A stretch of 64,000 nucleotides of DNA from Candidatus Margulisiibacteriota bacterium (GCA_003242895.1 QKMY01000024.1:79515-143514); one strand, 5' to 3'; positions 44,221-52,613 are shown, counted from the first letter of the stretch. Program-made: numbers and translations. The notes: a model not told the origin generated them from the letters alone.

Positions 44221-46293
44221 ATGGGGATTGATCTTGGAATAACTGAAGAGGAATTAAAAGTTTTTCTTGACGATGCTGAAGAACAATTGCAGATGCTCGA
44301 TGAAAACTTAATAAAACTAGAAAAAGATCCAGAGAATGAAAGCATCTTGCAGATAATCTTTAGAGCTGCGCATACCTTGAAAGGTGGAGCAGCAACGCTT
44401 GGTCTAACTAAGATGACCGAGCTTACTCATCTTATGGAAAATATATTCGATGTTATAAGAAAAGGGCAGCTTGCTGTTACCTCCGATATTGTTGATGTAG
44501 TGTTTGAGTGTCTTGATAGCTTGCGAGCGTTAAAAGAGGATGTTTCAAATAATACTGATTCTGATGTTAATATTGCTGAGTTGGTGATAAAACTGAATGA
44601 TTTTTATTCTCGAAGTAAGGGCCAGATCGTAACGAGAGACAAAACCCAGCAAGGGCTATCTGTTCATTCAGGGCAAAAATATAGAAAAGATATTTCGGAG
44701 TGTTTTCTGATTGATGAGGCCGTTAAAAAAACCATTGATGAGGCTAAGCAGAATAATAAGGAAACTTATTTTATTTATTCAAATTTTGTTTCAGAGTGTC
44801 AAATGAAAGCAGTAAGGGCATTTCAGCTAATTAATGAAATTCTGGGTGTAGGCGAGGTGCTGCTTGCTAATCCGCCGATTGAGGATATTTATTCTGAAAA
44901 AGTTGAAGATTTTGTTGCTCTTCTTGTTGCTTCAGATAATGATAAACAAACAATTGAGCAGACTATTAAAACTGTTGACGAGTTAGCAAATTTAATGGTG
45001 CACGATGTTGATCTTGAAGAAAGATCCTTGGAAACGAGCAAGGAGAAAAACGCACGAAATAACGAGACTAATACGTCTTCTAAACTGGGTAGAACAGTCC
45101 GTGTTAGCGTAGAAAAGTTTGATTCGCTTATGAACCTGGTTGGAGAGCTAGTTATCGATAGAACCCGTATCTACCAATTAGGTTCTAAACTAACGAAAAA
45201 ATATGAAGATGATAGCTTAATTGCTGATATGTTGGAATCTTCACTTCGTATTGGAAGAGTTACCGGTGAGCTTCAAGAAGAGATTATGAAGGCTCGAATG
45301 CTTCCTATTGGGAATGTGTTTTCGAAATTTCCAAGGATGGTACGAGATACTGCGAACAAATGTGGAAAGAAAATTCATTTTGTTATCGAAGGACAGGCGA
45401 CCGAACTTGATAGGTCGGTAATCGAGGAAATTAGCGATCCGTTAATTCATATTTTGAGAAACGCAATTGATCATGGAATAGAAGATCCTCAGACTAGAAC
45501 CAATCTTGGGAAAGCTGAAGATGGCTTTGTAAGGTTATCTGCCTTTCATGAAGATAACTATATTGTTATTCGAGTTGAAGATGATGGTCGAGGAATTGAT
45601 ACTGAAGCGTTGAAGAAGAAAGCAATAGAAAAAGAGATAATCACTAAAGAAAAAGCAGAAAAAATGAGTGAAAAAGAAGCAATTAATCTTATTTTTGCCC
45701 CTGGATTAACTACTGCCGAGAAGCTCAGTGATGTTTCAGGTCGTGGTGTAGGGATGGACATAGTTCGTAATAATATTGAGAAAATCAATGGACAAATTGC
45801 AATTGAGAGTCAAAAAGGTAAGGGCAGTATTTTTAATATCAAATTGCCTTTAACCCTTGCTATTATTCAGGCTTTGCTTATTAATGTTGATAAAAGAGTT
45901 TTTGCTATTCCTCTAATTTCTGTTCAGGAAACGATTCAGATTCGTAAGGTAGACATTAAAACAATAAAGAGCCATGAAGCGATTATTCTCAGAGGGAATG
46001 TGCTCCCGTTATTGAGCCTTAAAAATATATTTTATCCTGATTTGGGTAAAGGGTATGGATCCGAAAAAATTTATATAGTAGTCGTAAGTACAGGTGACAA
46101 ACAGGTGGGTTTTGTGGTAGATTCATTAGTAGGAGAGCAAGAGATAGTTATCAAAAACTTGAATAAATACATCGGAGATGTCAGAGGCATTTCAGGTGCA
46201 ACGATTTTAGGTGATGGCAAAGTTGCTCTTATTATTGATGTTACCAGTCTAATAAACAAAATTATTGCAGACCAAATGGCTGAAGAATATTAA
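44221..46293 (+). CDS. cheA: Chemotaxis histidine kinase CheA
   Basis: CheA autophosphorylates in response to receptor signals and passes phosphate to CheY. The 690-residue protein has all five domains. P1 HPt carries His51 in AAHTLKGGAATLG, and P2 is near residues 165-255. P3 dimerisation (about 290-370) carries LMNLVGELVIDR. The P4 ATPase has the N box HILRNAIDHGIE (about 410-421), G1 DDGRGID and G2 GRGVGMDIV. The P5 CheW-like domain covers about 540-685. Its P1 opening (GITEEELKVFLDD) resembles the start of the preceding gene, consistent with duplication of the N-terminal half. Confidence 0.96.
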   Translation: MGIDLGITEEELKVFLDDAEEQLQMLDENLIKLEKDPENESILQIIFRAAHTLKGGAATLGLTKMTELTHLMENIFDVIRKGQLAVTSDIVDVVFECLDSLRALKEDVSNNTDSDVNIAELVIKLNDFYSRSKGQIVTRDKTQQGLSVHSGQKYRKDISECFLIDEAVKKTIDEAKQNNKETYFIYSNFVSECQMKAVRAFQLINEILGVGEVLLANPPIEDIYSEKVEDFVALLVASDNDKQTIEQTIKTVDELANLMVHDVDLEERSLETSKEKNARNNETNTSSKLGRTVRVSVEKFDSLMNLVGELVIDRTRIYQLGSKLTKKYEDDSLIADMLESSLRIGRVTGELQEEIMKARMLPIGNVFSKFPRMVRDTANKCGKKIHFVIEGQATELDRSVIEEISDPLIHILRNAIDHGIEDPQTRTNLGKAEDGFVRLSAFHEDNYIVIRVEDDGRGIDTEALKKKAIEKEIITKEKAEKMSEKEAINLIFAPGLTTAEKLSDVSGRGVGMDIVRNNIEKINGQIAIESQKGKGSIFNIKLPLTLAIIQALLINVDKRVFAIPLISVQETIQIRKVDIKTIKSHEAIILRGNVLPLLSLKNIFYPDLGKGYGSEKIYIVVVSTGDKQVGFVVDSLVGEQEIVIKNLNKYIGDVRGISGATILGDGKVALIIDVTSLINKIIADQMAEEY

Positions 46294-46311
46294 AGAACGG
46301 AGGAATTTTGT

Positions 46312-46668
46312 ATGGCCAAAATTCTAATAGTTGATGATGCAGCTTTTATGCGGATGAGGTGTTCTAAATTACTCAAAGAAAATGGTCATGATGTAATAGA
46401 GGCGGAAAATGGCCTAATGGCTATAGAGAAGTATAAAGCTGAAAAACCTGATATGGTTTTTATGGATGTAACAATGCCGGAAATGGATGGAATTACTGCT
46501 GTAAGTGAAATTAGAAAGCTTGATAGTAATGCTAAGATTGCGATGCTTTCGGCAATGGGACAGCAATCTATGGTTATGGATGCTATTAAAGCAGGAGCTA
46601 GAGACTTTGTTGTTAAACCCTTTCAACCTGAAAAGGTTCTTTCAACAATTAAGAAACTAATCGGCTAA
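46312..46668 (+). CDS. cheY: Response regulator CheY
   Basis: CheY~P binds the flagellar switch and changes rotation. The 118-residue protein is a single receiver domain with acidic pocket Asp8 and Asp9, phosphorylation site Asp52 in VFMDVTMPEMDG, Ser near 80 and Lys near 103 in VVKPF. AACGGAGG precedes ATG. It follows cheA by 18 bp and precedes the first cheX-like gene by 29 bp, so kinase, regulator and phosphatase are co-transcribed. Confidence 0.94.
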   Translation: MAKILIVDDAAFMRMRCSKLLKENGHDVIEAENGLMAIEKYKAEKPDMVFMDVTMPEMDGITAVSEIRKLDSNAKIAMLSAMGQQSMVMDAIKAGARDFVVKPFQPEKVLSTIKKLIG

Positions 46669-46697
46669 GAATATAGAATATAAAGGAGGTAATTATA

Positions 46698-47171
46698 GTG
46701 AAAGTTGAATTTATGAATCCCTTTATCTCTTCTGCTATAAGTGTATTAGAGTCCGAAGTTAGCGCTACTATAAAAAAGGGGCGGTTAACACTGGAGACTG
46801 GCGATTTCTTATCACAAGAGGTTACTGTTCTTATTGGGGTTACCGGTAAAGTTGAAGGTCACGTTTTTTATGGAATGAAAGAAAAAACGGCGAAAAAGAT
46901 AGTTTCAGCTATGATGGGTGAAGAATTGCTTGTTTTTGATGAATTTGCTCAAAGCGGTATTTCTGAACTTGGTAACGTAATAACCGGTAAAGCTGGTATT
47001 GGGTTGGAAGCCGCGGGTTTCCCTTGTAACCTCTCTCCTCCAACATTGATTTTGCGGGAAGGTACGAATATATCGACATTAAATATTAGCAGGATACTTG
47101 TGCCATTATTAACCCAGTATGGTGAGATAATAGTCCATGTAGGGTTGCGTGAAGCGGATGAGGATGAGTAG
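46698..47171 (+). CDS. cheX: CheX-like CheY-P phosphatase, copy 1
   Basis: CheX-type enzymes dephosphorylate CheY~P. The 157-residue protein has the catalytic ExxN motif, Glu90 and Asn93 in SGISELGNVITGKA, within the CheC/CheX fold. It has one such motif, as in CheX, rather than the two of CheC. The start is GTG at 46698, 7 nt after AAAGGAGGT. A second CheX-like gene follows after 101 bp. Confidence 0.9.
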   Translation: MKVEFMNPFISSAISVLESEVSATIKKGRLTLETGDFLSQEVTVLIGVTGKVEGHVFYGMKEKTAKKIVSAMMGEELLVFDEFAQSGISELGNVITGKAGIGLEAAGFPCNLSPPTLILREGTNISTLNISRILVPLLTQYGEIIVHVGLREADEDE

Positions 47172-47175
47172 TTTT

Positions 47176-47252
47176 GTTGATTAGTGAATGCCTGATGTAA
47201 TAAATGTTATATACCTTAAAAGGCTAGTGATTGTTCATTCTTATAAATCAAC
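47176..47252 (+). repeat. Possible long-range stem between the two cheX-like genes
   Basis: GTTGATT (47176-47182) pairs with AATCAAC (47246-47252), and inside it GAATG (47186-47190) pairs with CATTC (47236-47240). The enclosed region includes CCTT/AAGG. It could fold in the mRNA and separate expression of the two genes. The evidence is base pairing only. Confidence 0.25.
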
Positions 47253-47272
47253 GAATTAGGAAATAGATAATT

Positions 47273-47752
47273 ATGGAAGATTATATTGATCCGTTTGTTT
47301 TAGCCGCGTCTACAGTTCTTAAGGAAGAACTGAAAATGAGCTTGTTTAAACACAAGGTAGAAAAAGAAACAGGGAATTTTCAAACGGAGGAAATATCAGT
47401 TATTATTGGAATGCAAGGTGAATTAGAGGGGCAGGTATTTCTTGAGCTTTCCTTTGATACCGCAAATCGAGTCGTCCAAAGAATTATGAATGAAGTGGCA
47501 TTGCTTAATGGAAAAGAGCTTGAGCGAATTATCCTTAGTGGAATTGCAGAACTAGGCAATATTATTGCCGGAAGGGCAACGATTTTATTAGAAGCAGTGG
47601 GAAAGAAAAGCACCCTATCGCCACCAACTATAATATACAAAAAGAGCGTGGTTGTTTCAACTCTCGATATTAACAGATATAAAATTGTCTTAAGTTCGGA
47701 GATTGGCCAGTTTACATTAAGGGTAGGTCTTAAAAATAGGAGCCACAGATAG
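47273..47752 (+). CDS. CheX-like CheY-P phosphatase, copy 2
   Basis: This 159-residue paralogue of the preceding gene keeps the catalytic pair, Glu93 and Asn96 in SGIAELGNIIAGRA. The flanking LSPPTIIY-K and VSTLDINRYKI parallel the LSPPTLIL and ISTLNISRILV of copy 1. The two are clearly homologous but well diverged, so they probably have separate partners. Its stop is immediately followed by the TTG start of the DUF116-like gene. Confidence 0.85.
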   Translation: MEDYIDPFVLAASTVLKEELKMSLFKHKVEKETGNFQTEEISVIIGMQGELEGQVFLELSFDTANRVVQRIMNEVALLNGKELERIILSGIAELGNIIAGRATILLEAVGKKSTLSPPTIIYKKSVVVSTLDINRYKIVLSSEIGQFTLRVGLKNRSHR

Positions 47753-48133
47753 TTGAGAAAGTTTTTATTTCTTCCCCATTGTCTTAGAAATGTTGGTGTG
47801 TGTAAAGCATTATTAGATGAAGAAGGCTATAAATGTGTCCGATGCGGGCAGTGCAAAATTACAGAAATAACAGAAGATGCATTGACTCAAGGTTTTATTG
47901 TATATATCGTGCCAGGCGCTAGCATGGTTAAAAAAATATTTTCTACCCTGAGCGTGACAGATGAAGATCTCATAATTGGAGTTGCTTGTGAGGCAGAGTT
48001 AAAAGACCTGCGCAAGAATTTTATCAGTAATAAGTTTAATCCTAAGAATAAGATTGCTGTTGTCCTTGATAAAGATGGGTGCGTAAACACCGATATCAGT
48101 TTGTCAAAAATTAGTAAACACCTAAAAGCATAA
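47753..48133 (+). CDS. DUF116-family cysteine-rich protein
   Basis: This 126-residue protein carries the DUF116 signature: LPHCLRN near the start, cysteines at about 10, 17, 28, 31 and 34 (KCVRCGQC), VPGASMVKKI near 54 and GVACEAEL near 76. The cysteines suggest a metal or iron-sulfur site. The function of the family is unknown. The TTG start directly abuts the stop of the second cheX-like gene, with AGGAG upstream inside that gene, so it is translationally coupled to chemotaxis genes. Confidence 0.75.
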   Translation: MRKFLFLPHCLRNVGVCKALLDEEGYKCVRCGQCKITEITEDALTQGFIVYIVPGASMVKKIFSTLSVTDEDLIIGVACEAELKDLRKNFISNKFNPKNKIAVVLDKDGCVNTDISLSKISKHLKA

Positions 48134-48220
48134 TTTCCTTAAAATAAATCAGTAATAAGTGTAGTGAGTTACGGTTCTGTGGTAAATGCTGAACTTAATT
48201 AACTTAGAGATGCTTTTACT

Positions 48221-48361
48221 GTGAAAGATTATAATTACCTAATTCTTTGTGATGTCTTTGTAGATCAAATGACAAGACAGCTAGGCATCAATAATTTCGC
48301 CTTAATCTTATATAAAATGCAGTGGACAAGGTATGTACGGTATGTTATCCTAGGTCTATAA
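48221..48361 (+). CDS. Possible small ORF, 46 residues
   Basis: A GTG-initiated frame of 46 codons (MKDYNYLILCDVFVDQ...) ends 2 nt before the GGAGGG ribosome-binding site of the next gene. It has no good ribosome-binding site of its own and no recognised family. It might be a leader peptide or chance. Confidence 0.2.
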   Translation: MKDYNYLILCDVFVDQMTRQLGINNFALILYKMQWTRYVRYVILGL

Positions 48362-48375
48362 ATGGAGGGAAAGTT

Positions 48376-48849
48376 TTGGAAGAGCAACTAGATATAAGAA
48401 TTGAAATTGACAATGAACGATATATCGCAACGACATTACAATTTCCTGGATGTGTTGGAATTGGTAAGAATGAGAAGGAAGCATTGAAAGAGCTAGGAAA
48501 ATCTGTTATGTCGAACATGGAAAATAATTTAAAAAATGTAATAAAGTTGATTGAAAATCCTAGAATTGTAAGAGTTAAGCCGAAGAACCTAGTATCTGAA
48601 AAGCTTAAATTTCTTGATAAAATATTCCATTCTTTAGGAATATCCAGGAAGGCTAGAAAAGATATTCTAAAAATGTTTGTTAATGTTGATTTTAAGCTTG
48701 ATAAAAATATTTTAGCTCCTTTGGAGGTTAAACAGGTACGAAAAGAGCCTCTCCTGTTGAGTGATTTAGCACAGTATCCGTATGATATTGAGAGTATACC
48801 GGAAGATTCTGATGGTTTTATTATAAGCATGCCAATAAATCTTAATTAG
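48376..48849 (+). CDS. HicB-like domain protein without a HicA partner
   Basis: This 157-residue protein has a HicB-like N-terminal fold at about residues 3-50 (IEIDNERYIATTLQFPGCVGIGKNEKEALKEL). That resembles antitoxins of HicAB systems and solitary regulators. The rest (about 60-157) is not recognised. No hicA-like gene flanks it, so a toxin-antitoxin role is unlikely. TTG at 48376 lies 6 nt after GGAGGG and is preferred to the GTG at 48322, which has no such site. thrS starts 6 bp after its stop. Confidence 0.6.
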   Translation: MEEQLDIRIEIDNERYIATTLQFPGCVGIGKNEKEALKELGKSVMSNMENNLKNVIKLIENPRIVRVKPKNLVSEKLKFLDKIFHSLGISRKARKDILKMFVNVDFKLDKNILAPLEVKQVRKEPLLLSDLAQYPYDIESIPEDSDGFIISMPINLN

Positions 48850-48855
48850 CAACTC

Positions 48856-50595
48856 ATGAGCCAAAATAACCAACTCAAAATAGATTTGCAAGTTTATCGA
48901 CATAGTACAGCCCATATAATGGCAGCTGCAGTGCTTAACCTTTTCCCTGATGTTAAATTGGGAATCGGCCCTGCAACTGAAGATGGGTTCTATTATGATT
49001 TTGATATCCAGCATCCGTTAAGCCCGGAAGATTTGCAATTAATTGAAGCAGAAATGCTGAAAATTATTAAACGTAAAGTCCCTTTTCAACATGAGAATGT
49101 TAGCAAAGAGGTAGCAAGGGCGTTGCTAGAAAAAGCAAAACAGGATTATAAACTCGAGTTATTGAATGATATTTCGGAAAATGAAGTAACAATTTATAGA
49201 AATGCCGAATTTTTTGATTTGTGTCGTGGGCCTCATATCGAAAGTACTGGCGATATTGTAGCATTTAAAATTATTAAAGTTGCAGGTGCTTATTGGCGTG
49301 GTAATGAAAGTAATAAGATGTTGCAACGAATTTATGGTACGGCTTTTTTTACAAAAAAGGAGCTTGATGATTACCTCTATATGCTAGAAGAAGCTAAAAA
49401 GCGGGATCATCGAAAGCTAGGAAAAGAATTAGACCTTTTTAGTTTTCAGGAAGAGGGGCCGGGATTTGTTTTTTGGCATCCTAAAGGGATGAGCCTCTAT
49501 AATAAAATTTTAGATTATTGGAAACAAGTTCATAAAAAATATGATTACGAAGAAATAAGGACTCCGATTATCCTTCATGAGAATCTCTGGCATCAAAGCG
49601 GACATTGGGATAATTATCGTGAAAATATGTATTTTGTAACAATAGATGATCAATCATATGCAATAAAACCGATGAATTGTCCGGGAGGAATATTGGTTTA
49701 TAAGAATGCTAATCATTCATATAAAGAATTGCCAATAAAACTTGCTGAATTGGGGCTTGTTCACCGACATGAGCGTTCCGGTGTGTTGCATGGATTATTT
49801 CGTGTTCGCCAGTTCACTCAGGATGATGCTCATATATATTGTGAGCCCTCGCAGATTGAAGATGAGATAATTAACATTATTAGCTTAGTTGAAGAGATAT
49901 ATACGACATTTGATTTTAAAAATTATGATGTTGAATTGTCTACCAGACCAGCTAAGTCAATTGGTTCTGATGAAGTGTGGAGTAAGGCTGAAGTGGCTTT
50001 ACAGAATGCTTTAAGCAGAAAGAATATAAAGTTCAAAATAAATGCAGGTGATGGCGCTTTTTATGGGCCAAAAATTGATTTTCATGTTAAAGATTGCCTT
50101 GGCAGATCATGGCAATGTGGAACAATCCAGCTGGATTTTTCTATGCCAGAAAGATTTGATCTTACTTTTGTTGGGCAAGACGGGAATAAACATAGGCCTG
50201 TTATGATCCATCGTGCTATTCTGGGTTCAATTGAGCGGTTCATAGGGATTCTAATTGAACATTATGCTGGGGCCTTCCCATTATGGTTAGCTCCTGTTCA
50301 GGTATTGATTATCCCCATTGGAGAAAGACATAATGAATATGCAGCTGAACTGGTTGCTTTATTGAAAGAGAATAATGTTGCCGTTAAATTAGATAGTAGA
50401 AATGAAAAAATGGGATATAAAATAAGAGAAGCTGAGGTTAAGAAAATCCCTTATATGCTTGTAGTCGGTGATAAAGAAATGGAAACAAGAAGCGTTTCTA
50501 TACGATCTAAGAAAAAAGGTAATATCGAGATAATGAATATTAATGAAATGTTAAATAAGTTTTCATTGGCAATTAACAATAAACTTGATGAATAA
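48856..50595 (+). CDS. thrS: Threonyl-tRNA synthetase lacking the TGS domain
   Basis: ThrRS charges tRNA-Thr and edits mischarged serine. The 579-residue protein begins directly at the editing domain. Its HxxxH (RHSTAHIMAA, residues about 15-24) and the later DLCRGPHI are intact. Class II motif 2 is RHERSGVLHGLFRVRQFTQDD (about 305-325). The zinc Cys lies in PMNCPGG (about 273-279), motif 3 is HRAILGSIERF, and an anticodon-binding domain covers about 475-575. The N-terminal TGS domain of about 60 residues found in E. coli ThrRS is missing, and the short gap upstream leaves no room for it. It follows the HicB-like gene by 6 bp. Confidence 0.95.
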   Translation: MSQNNQLKIDLQVYRHSTAHIMAAAVLNLFPDVKLGIGPATEDGFYYDFDIQHPLSPEDLQLIEAEMLKIIKRKVPFQHENVSKEVARALLEKAKQDYKLELLNDISENEVTIYRNAEFFDLCRGPHIESTGDIVAFKIIKVAGAYWRGNESNKMLQRIYGTAFFTKKELDDYLYMLEEAKKRDHRKLGKELDLFSFQEEGPGFVFWHPKGMSLYNKILDYWKQVHKKYDYEEIRTPIILHENLWHQSGHWDNYRENMYFVTIDDQSYAIKPMNCPGGILVYKNANHSYKELPIKLAELGLVHRHERSGVLHGLFRVRQFTQDDAHIYCEPSQIEDEIINIISLVEEIYTTFDFKNYDVELSTRPAKSIGSDEVWSKAEVALQNALSRKNIKFKINAGDGAFYGPKIDFHVKDCLGRSWQCGTIQLDFSMPERFDLTFVGQDGNKHRPVMIHRAILGSIERFIGILIEHYAGAFPLWLAPVQVLIIPIGERHNEYAAELVALLKENNVAVKLDSRNEKMGYKIREAEVKKIPYMLVVGDKEMETRSVSIRSKKKGNIEIMNINEMLNKFSLAINNKLDE

Positions 50596-50600
50596 GGAAT

Positions 50601-50630
50601 TTGACAGGATGAATTATTAAATGTTATAAT
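50601..50630 (+). promoter_or_regulatory. Consensus sigma-70 promoter of infC-rpmI-rplT
   Basis: TTGACA (50601-50606) and TATAAT (50625-50630) are both perfect and 18 bp apart. The predicted start near 50637 leaves a leader of only about 29 nt, so the long leader needed for classical L20-type control is not present here. Confidence 0.8.
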
Positions 50631-50651
50631 CGCATCCTTGTTAGAAACTAT

Positions 50652-50668
50652 GGAGGTGGGTATCTATA
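50652..50668 (+). promoter_or_regulatory. infC ribosome-binding site and ATA start codon
   Basis: GGAGGTGGG (50652-50660) lies 8 nt before ATA at 50666. In this frame no ATG, GTG or TTG occurs between the upstream stop at 50642 and TTG at 50753, which is inside the conserved IF-3 N-domain. A rare AU-N start is the known device for IF-3 autoregulation. Confidence 0.7.
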
Positions 50669-51175
50669 AATAGCAAACGAGCGTTAATAAATGAAGAGAT
50701 TAGATTTCCTGAGGTAAGAGTTATTACCAGTGAAGGTAAGCCAGCAGGGGTTTTGTCAATAAAAGAAGCACTAGCGAAAGCAGAAGAAGATGGCCTCGAT
50801 TTAATAGTTGTCGCCGAAAATGCTGATCCGCCTGTATGTAAGATAATGGACTATGGACATTATAAGTACGAAAAAGAAAAACAATTAAAGCAAGCTAAAA
50901 AAGGATCTAAGGCGACTGTTATAAAGGAACTGAAAATGTCTCCTAAAATATCGGAGCACGATTATCAGGTCCGGCATAGGGCGGCAATTAAATTTTTAGA
51001 AAAAGGTAATAAAGTTAAAATTACAATAAATTTCCGTGGGAGAGAAATGGCCCATATGGATCTTGGTAAAATATTGCTGGACCGGTTCTTGAATGACTTG
51101 AAAGAGCATGCTGTAGCCGAAGGCGATGCCAGTTATGCTGGTAGAAGCATAAATTTAATTTTAACGCATAAATAA
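50666..51175 (+). CDS. infC: Translation initiation factor IF-3, ATA start
   Basis: IF-3 keeps 30S subunits free and checks start codons. Read from ATA at 50666 the protein has 169 residues, the usual length. It opens with NSKRALINEEIRFPEVRVI, the family's N-terminal signature. The N-domain continues GKPAGVLSIKEAL-KAEEDGLDLI. The linker and C-domain follow with KMSPKISEHDY and VKITINFRGREMAH. A start at TTG 50753 would remove 29 conserved residues and is rejected. The next gene, rpmI, begins 20 bp downstream. Confidence 0.93.
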   Translation: MNSKRALINEEIRFPEVRVITSEGKPAGVLSIKEALAKAEEDGLDLIVVAENADPPVCKIMDYGHYKYEKEKQLKQAKKGSKATVIKELKMSPKISEHDYQVRHRAAIKFLEKGNKVKITINFRGREMAHMDLGKILLDRFLNDLKEHAVAEGDASYAGRSINLILTHK

Positions 51176-51195
51176 TTTAATGGAGGATAGGGCTA

Positions 51196-51393
51196 ATGCC
51201 AAAACTGAAGACTAGAAAAGCAGCAGCTAAAAGATTCAAAGTAACTGGATCAGGAAAATTTATGAGAAGAAAGCAAGGTTCTAAGCACTTATTGTCTCAT
51301 GAAAGTTCAAAGCTAAAACGATCTAGGCATGGCGATGTTGTTATAAGCGGGGCTGATGAGAAAAAAGTTAAGAATATGTTGCCTTATCTATAA
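51196..51393 (+). CDS. rpmI: 50S ribosomal protein L35
   Basis: This 65-residue, highly basic protein of the large subunit starts [20 protein letters not shown] and contains [12 protein letters not shown], both family hallmarks. A TGGAGG ribosome-binding site lies 9 nt before ATG. It is the middle gene of the conserved infC-rpmI-rplT operon. The 78-bp gap to rplT contains the palindrome TAGGCGCCTA (51402-51411). Confidence 0.97.
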   Translation: MPKLKTRKAAAKRFKVTGSGKFMRRKQGSKHLLSHESSKLKRSRHGDVVISGADEKKVKNMLPYL

Positions 51394-51471
51394 GCGGTAA
51401 TTAGGCGCCTATGAATTTGTTTGAAGAAGAAATTAATCGGTTCTAGGCATAAATATTAGGAGGGATAAATA

Positions 51472-51819
51472 GTGGTTAGAGTAAAAAGAGGTTTTGTAGC
51501 GAGAAGAAGAAGAAAAAAGATATTGAACTTGGCTAAGGGCTTTAGAGGTTCTATGAGCAGATTATATCGAATAGCTCATCAAGCAGTAACTCATGCTCTT
51601 GTTTATGCGTATAGAGATAGACGAAATAAAAAAAGACAATTTAGGCAACTATGGATTGCAAGAATTAGTGCAGCTGTTAAAAATAATGGCATGTCATACA
51701 GCAAATTCATTTATGAACTTAAAAATAAAAATATTAAAATTGATAGAAAAATAATGTCTGATATTGCTATTTTTGATAAAGATACCTTTTCTAAGATCGT
51801 TGAAACTGTTAAGTCATAA
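51472..51819 (+). CDS. rplT: 50S ribosomal protein L20
   Basis: This 115-residue basic RNA-binding protein is essential for early 50S assembly. The family opening [24 protein letters not shown] is present, as is the core [21 protein letters not shown]. The start is GTG, 7 nt after AGGAGGG. It is the last gene of the operon, followed by an intrinsic terminator. Confidence 0.97.
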   Translation: MVRVKRGFVARRRRKKILNLAKGFRGSMSRLYRIAHQAVTHALVYAYRDRRNKKRQFRQLWIARISAAVKNNGMSYSKFIYELKNKNIKIDRKIMSDIAIFDKDTFSKIVETVKS

Positions 51820-51853
51820 AGCTAAATTATATTTTATTATATTTAATGAAAGA

Positions 51854-51878
51854 GGCGTTTCTAAAACGCCTTTTTTTT
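51854..51878 (+). terminator. Rho-independent terminator of the infC operon
   Basis: GGCGTTT (51854-51860) pairs with AAACGCC (51864-51870) around a 3-nt loop, directly followed by eight T residues. Confidence 0.85.
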
Positions 51879-51931
51879 ATTTTATGAGAATATGCTAAAT
51901 TGGCGGTATTGCTGCTTATGATTATTGTTTA

Positions 51932-51960
51932 TTGTTTTTGAAAACCATCTTTGGTATAAT
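51932..51960 (+). promoter_or_regulatory. Extended -10 promoter of the bifunctional-nuclease gene
   Basis: TGGTATAAT (51952-51960) is an extended -10 with a perfect hexamer. TTGTTT (51932-51937) sits 17 bp upstream as a partial -35. The start would be near 51967, about 59 nt before the ATG. Confidence 0.55.
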
Positions 51961-52025
51961 TCGTAGAAGATAATAAGAAAGATTTAATATTTTAAATTAA
52001 TTAAGCTATTTTTAGGAGGATTATA

Positions 52026-52550
52026 ATGATTGAAATGGAGCTGGGAGGATTAGGATTTGATCCTAGGAATATGTCGCCAATAGTTCTTCTCAGAGATATC
52101 GAAGAACGCAATTTCCTCCCGATATGGATAGGTATGTTTGAGGCTGCTGCAATAGCTATGGAACTTCAGAATTTTCAGCCACCACGGCCTATGACACATG
52201 ATCTATTAAGCAATATTATTGCAAATTTGGGAGGACATATTGATAAGGTTATTATTAATGAGATAAAAGATGATACCTTCTATGCAATAATCGAAATGCA
52301 TATTGTGGAAGAGGGGGAAGACGAAGAAGATATCACTGATAAAGACATTATTAAAATAGATGCTCGGCCTTCTGATGCTATAGCGCTAGCTGTGCGGACT
52401 GATGCGCCTATCTTCGTTGCGGAACAGGTAATGATTAAAGCCAAAATGGTAAATACAGAAAAAGATGAAGAAGAAACGAAAAAATTTAAAGATTTTATTG
52501 ATAATATAAAGCCAGGAGATTTTACTAATTATTTTGAAAGTAGACAATAA
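52026..52550 (+). CDS. Bifunctional nuclease family protein (DUF151)
   Basis: This 174-residue protein has the BFN domain at about residues 1-140. Signatures are PIVLLRD then FLPIWIGMFEAAAIAMEL (about 30-48), RPMTHDLL and DARPSDAIALAVR (about 118-130). Plant relatives show RNase and DNase activity; the bacterial role is undefined. The C-terminal 30 residues are charged. TAGGAGGA precedes ATG. It is monocistronic, with its own promoter and terminator. Confidence 0.88.
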   Translation: MIEMELGGLGFDPRNMSPIVLLRDIEERNFLPIWIGMFEAAAIAMELQNFQPPRPMTHDLLSNIIANLGGHIDKVIINEIKDDTFYAIIEMHIVEEGEDEEDITDKDIIKIDARPSDAIALAVRTDAPIFVAEQVMIKAKMVNTEKDEEETKKFKDFIDNIKPGDFTNYFESRQ

Positions 52551-52577
52551 ATTGCTTTTTTTTCATAAAAATGTAAT

Positions 52578-52613
52578 GCCCAGGATTGTTAACTAGTACC
52601 TGGGCTTTTTTTT
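52578..52613 (+). terminator. Rho-independent terminator, possibly bidirectional
   Basis: GCCCAGG (52578-52584) pairs with CCTGGGC (52599-52605) with a 14-nt loop, followed by a T-run. On the minus strand the hairpin is followed by a weaker T-rich stretch, so it may also stop transcripts leaving trpF. Confidence 0.75.

Noticed and set aside
48221..48849. HicAB toxin-antitoxin module
   Set aside because: Only a HicB-like protein is present, and neither neighbour resembles the small HicA toxin.
51402..51411. Repeated AGGCGCCT palindromes (also at 36440-36451)
   Set aside because: Only two short copies in 64 kb with different flanks, so most likely chance.
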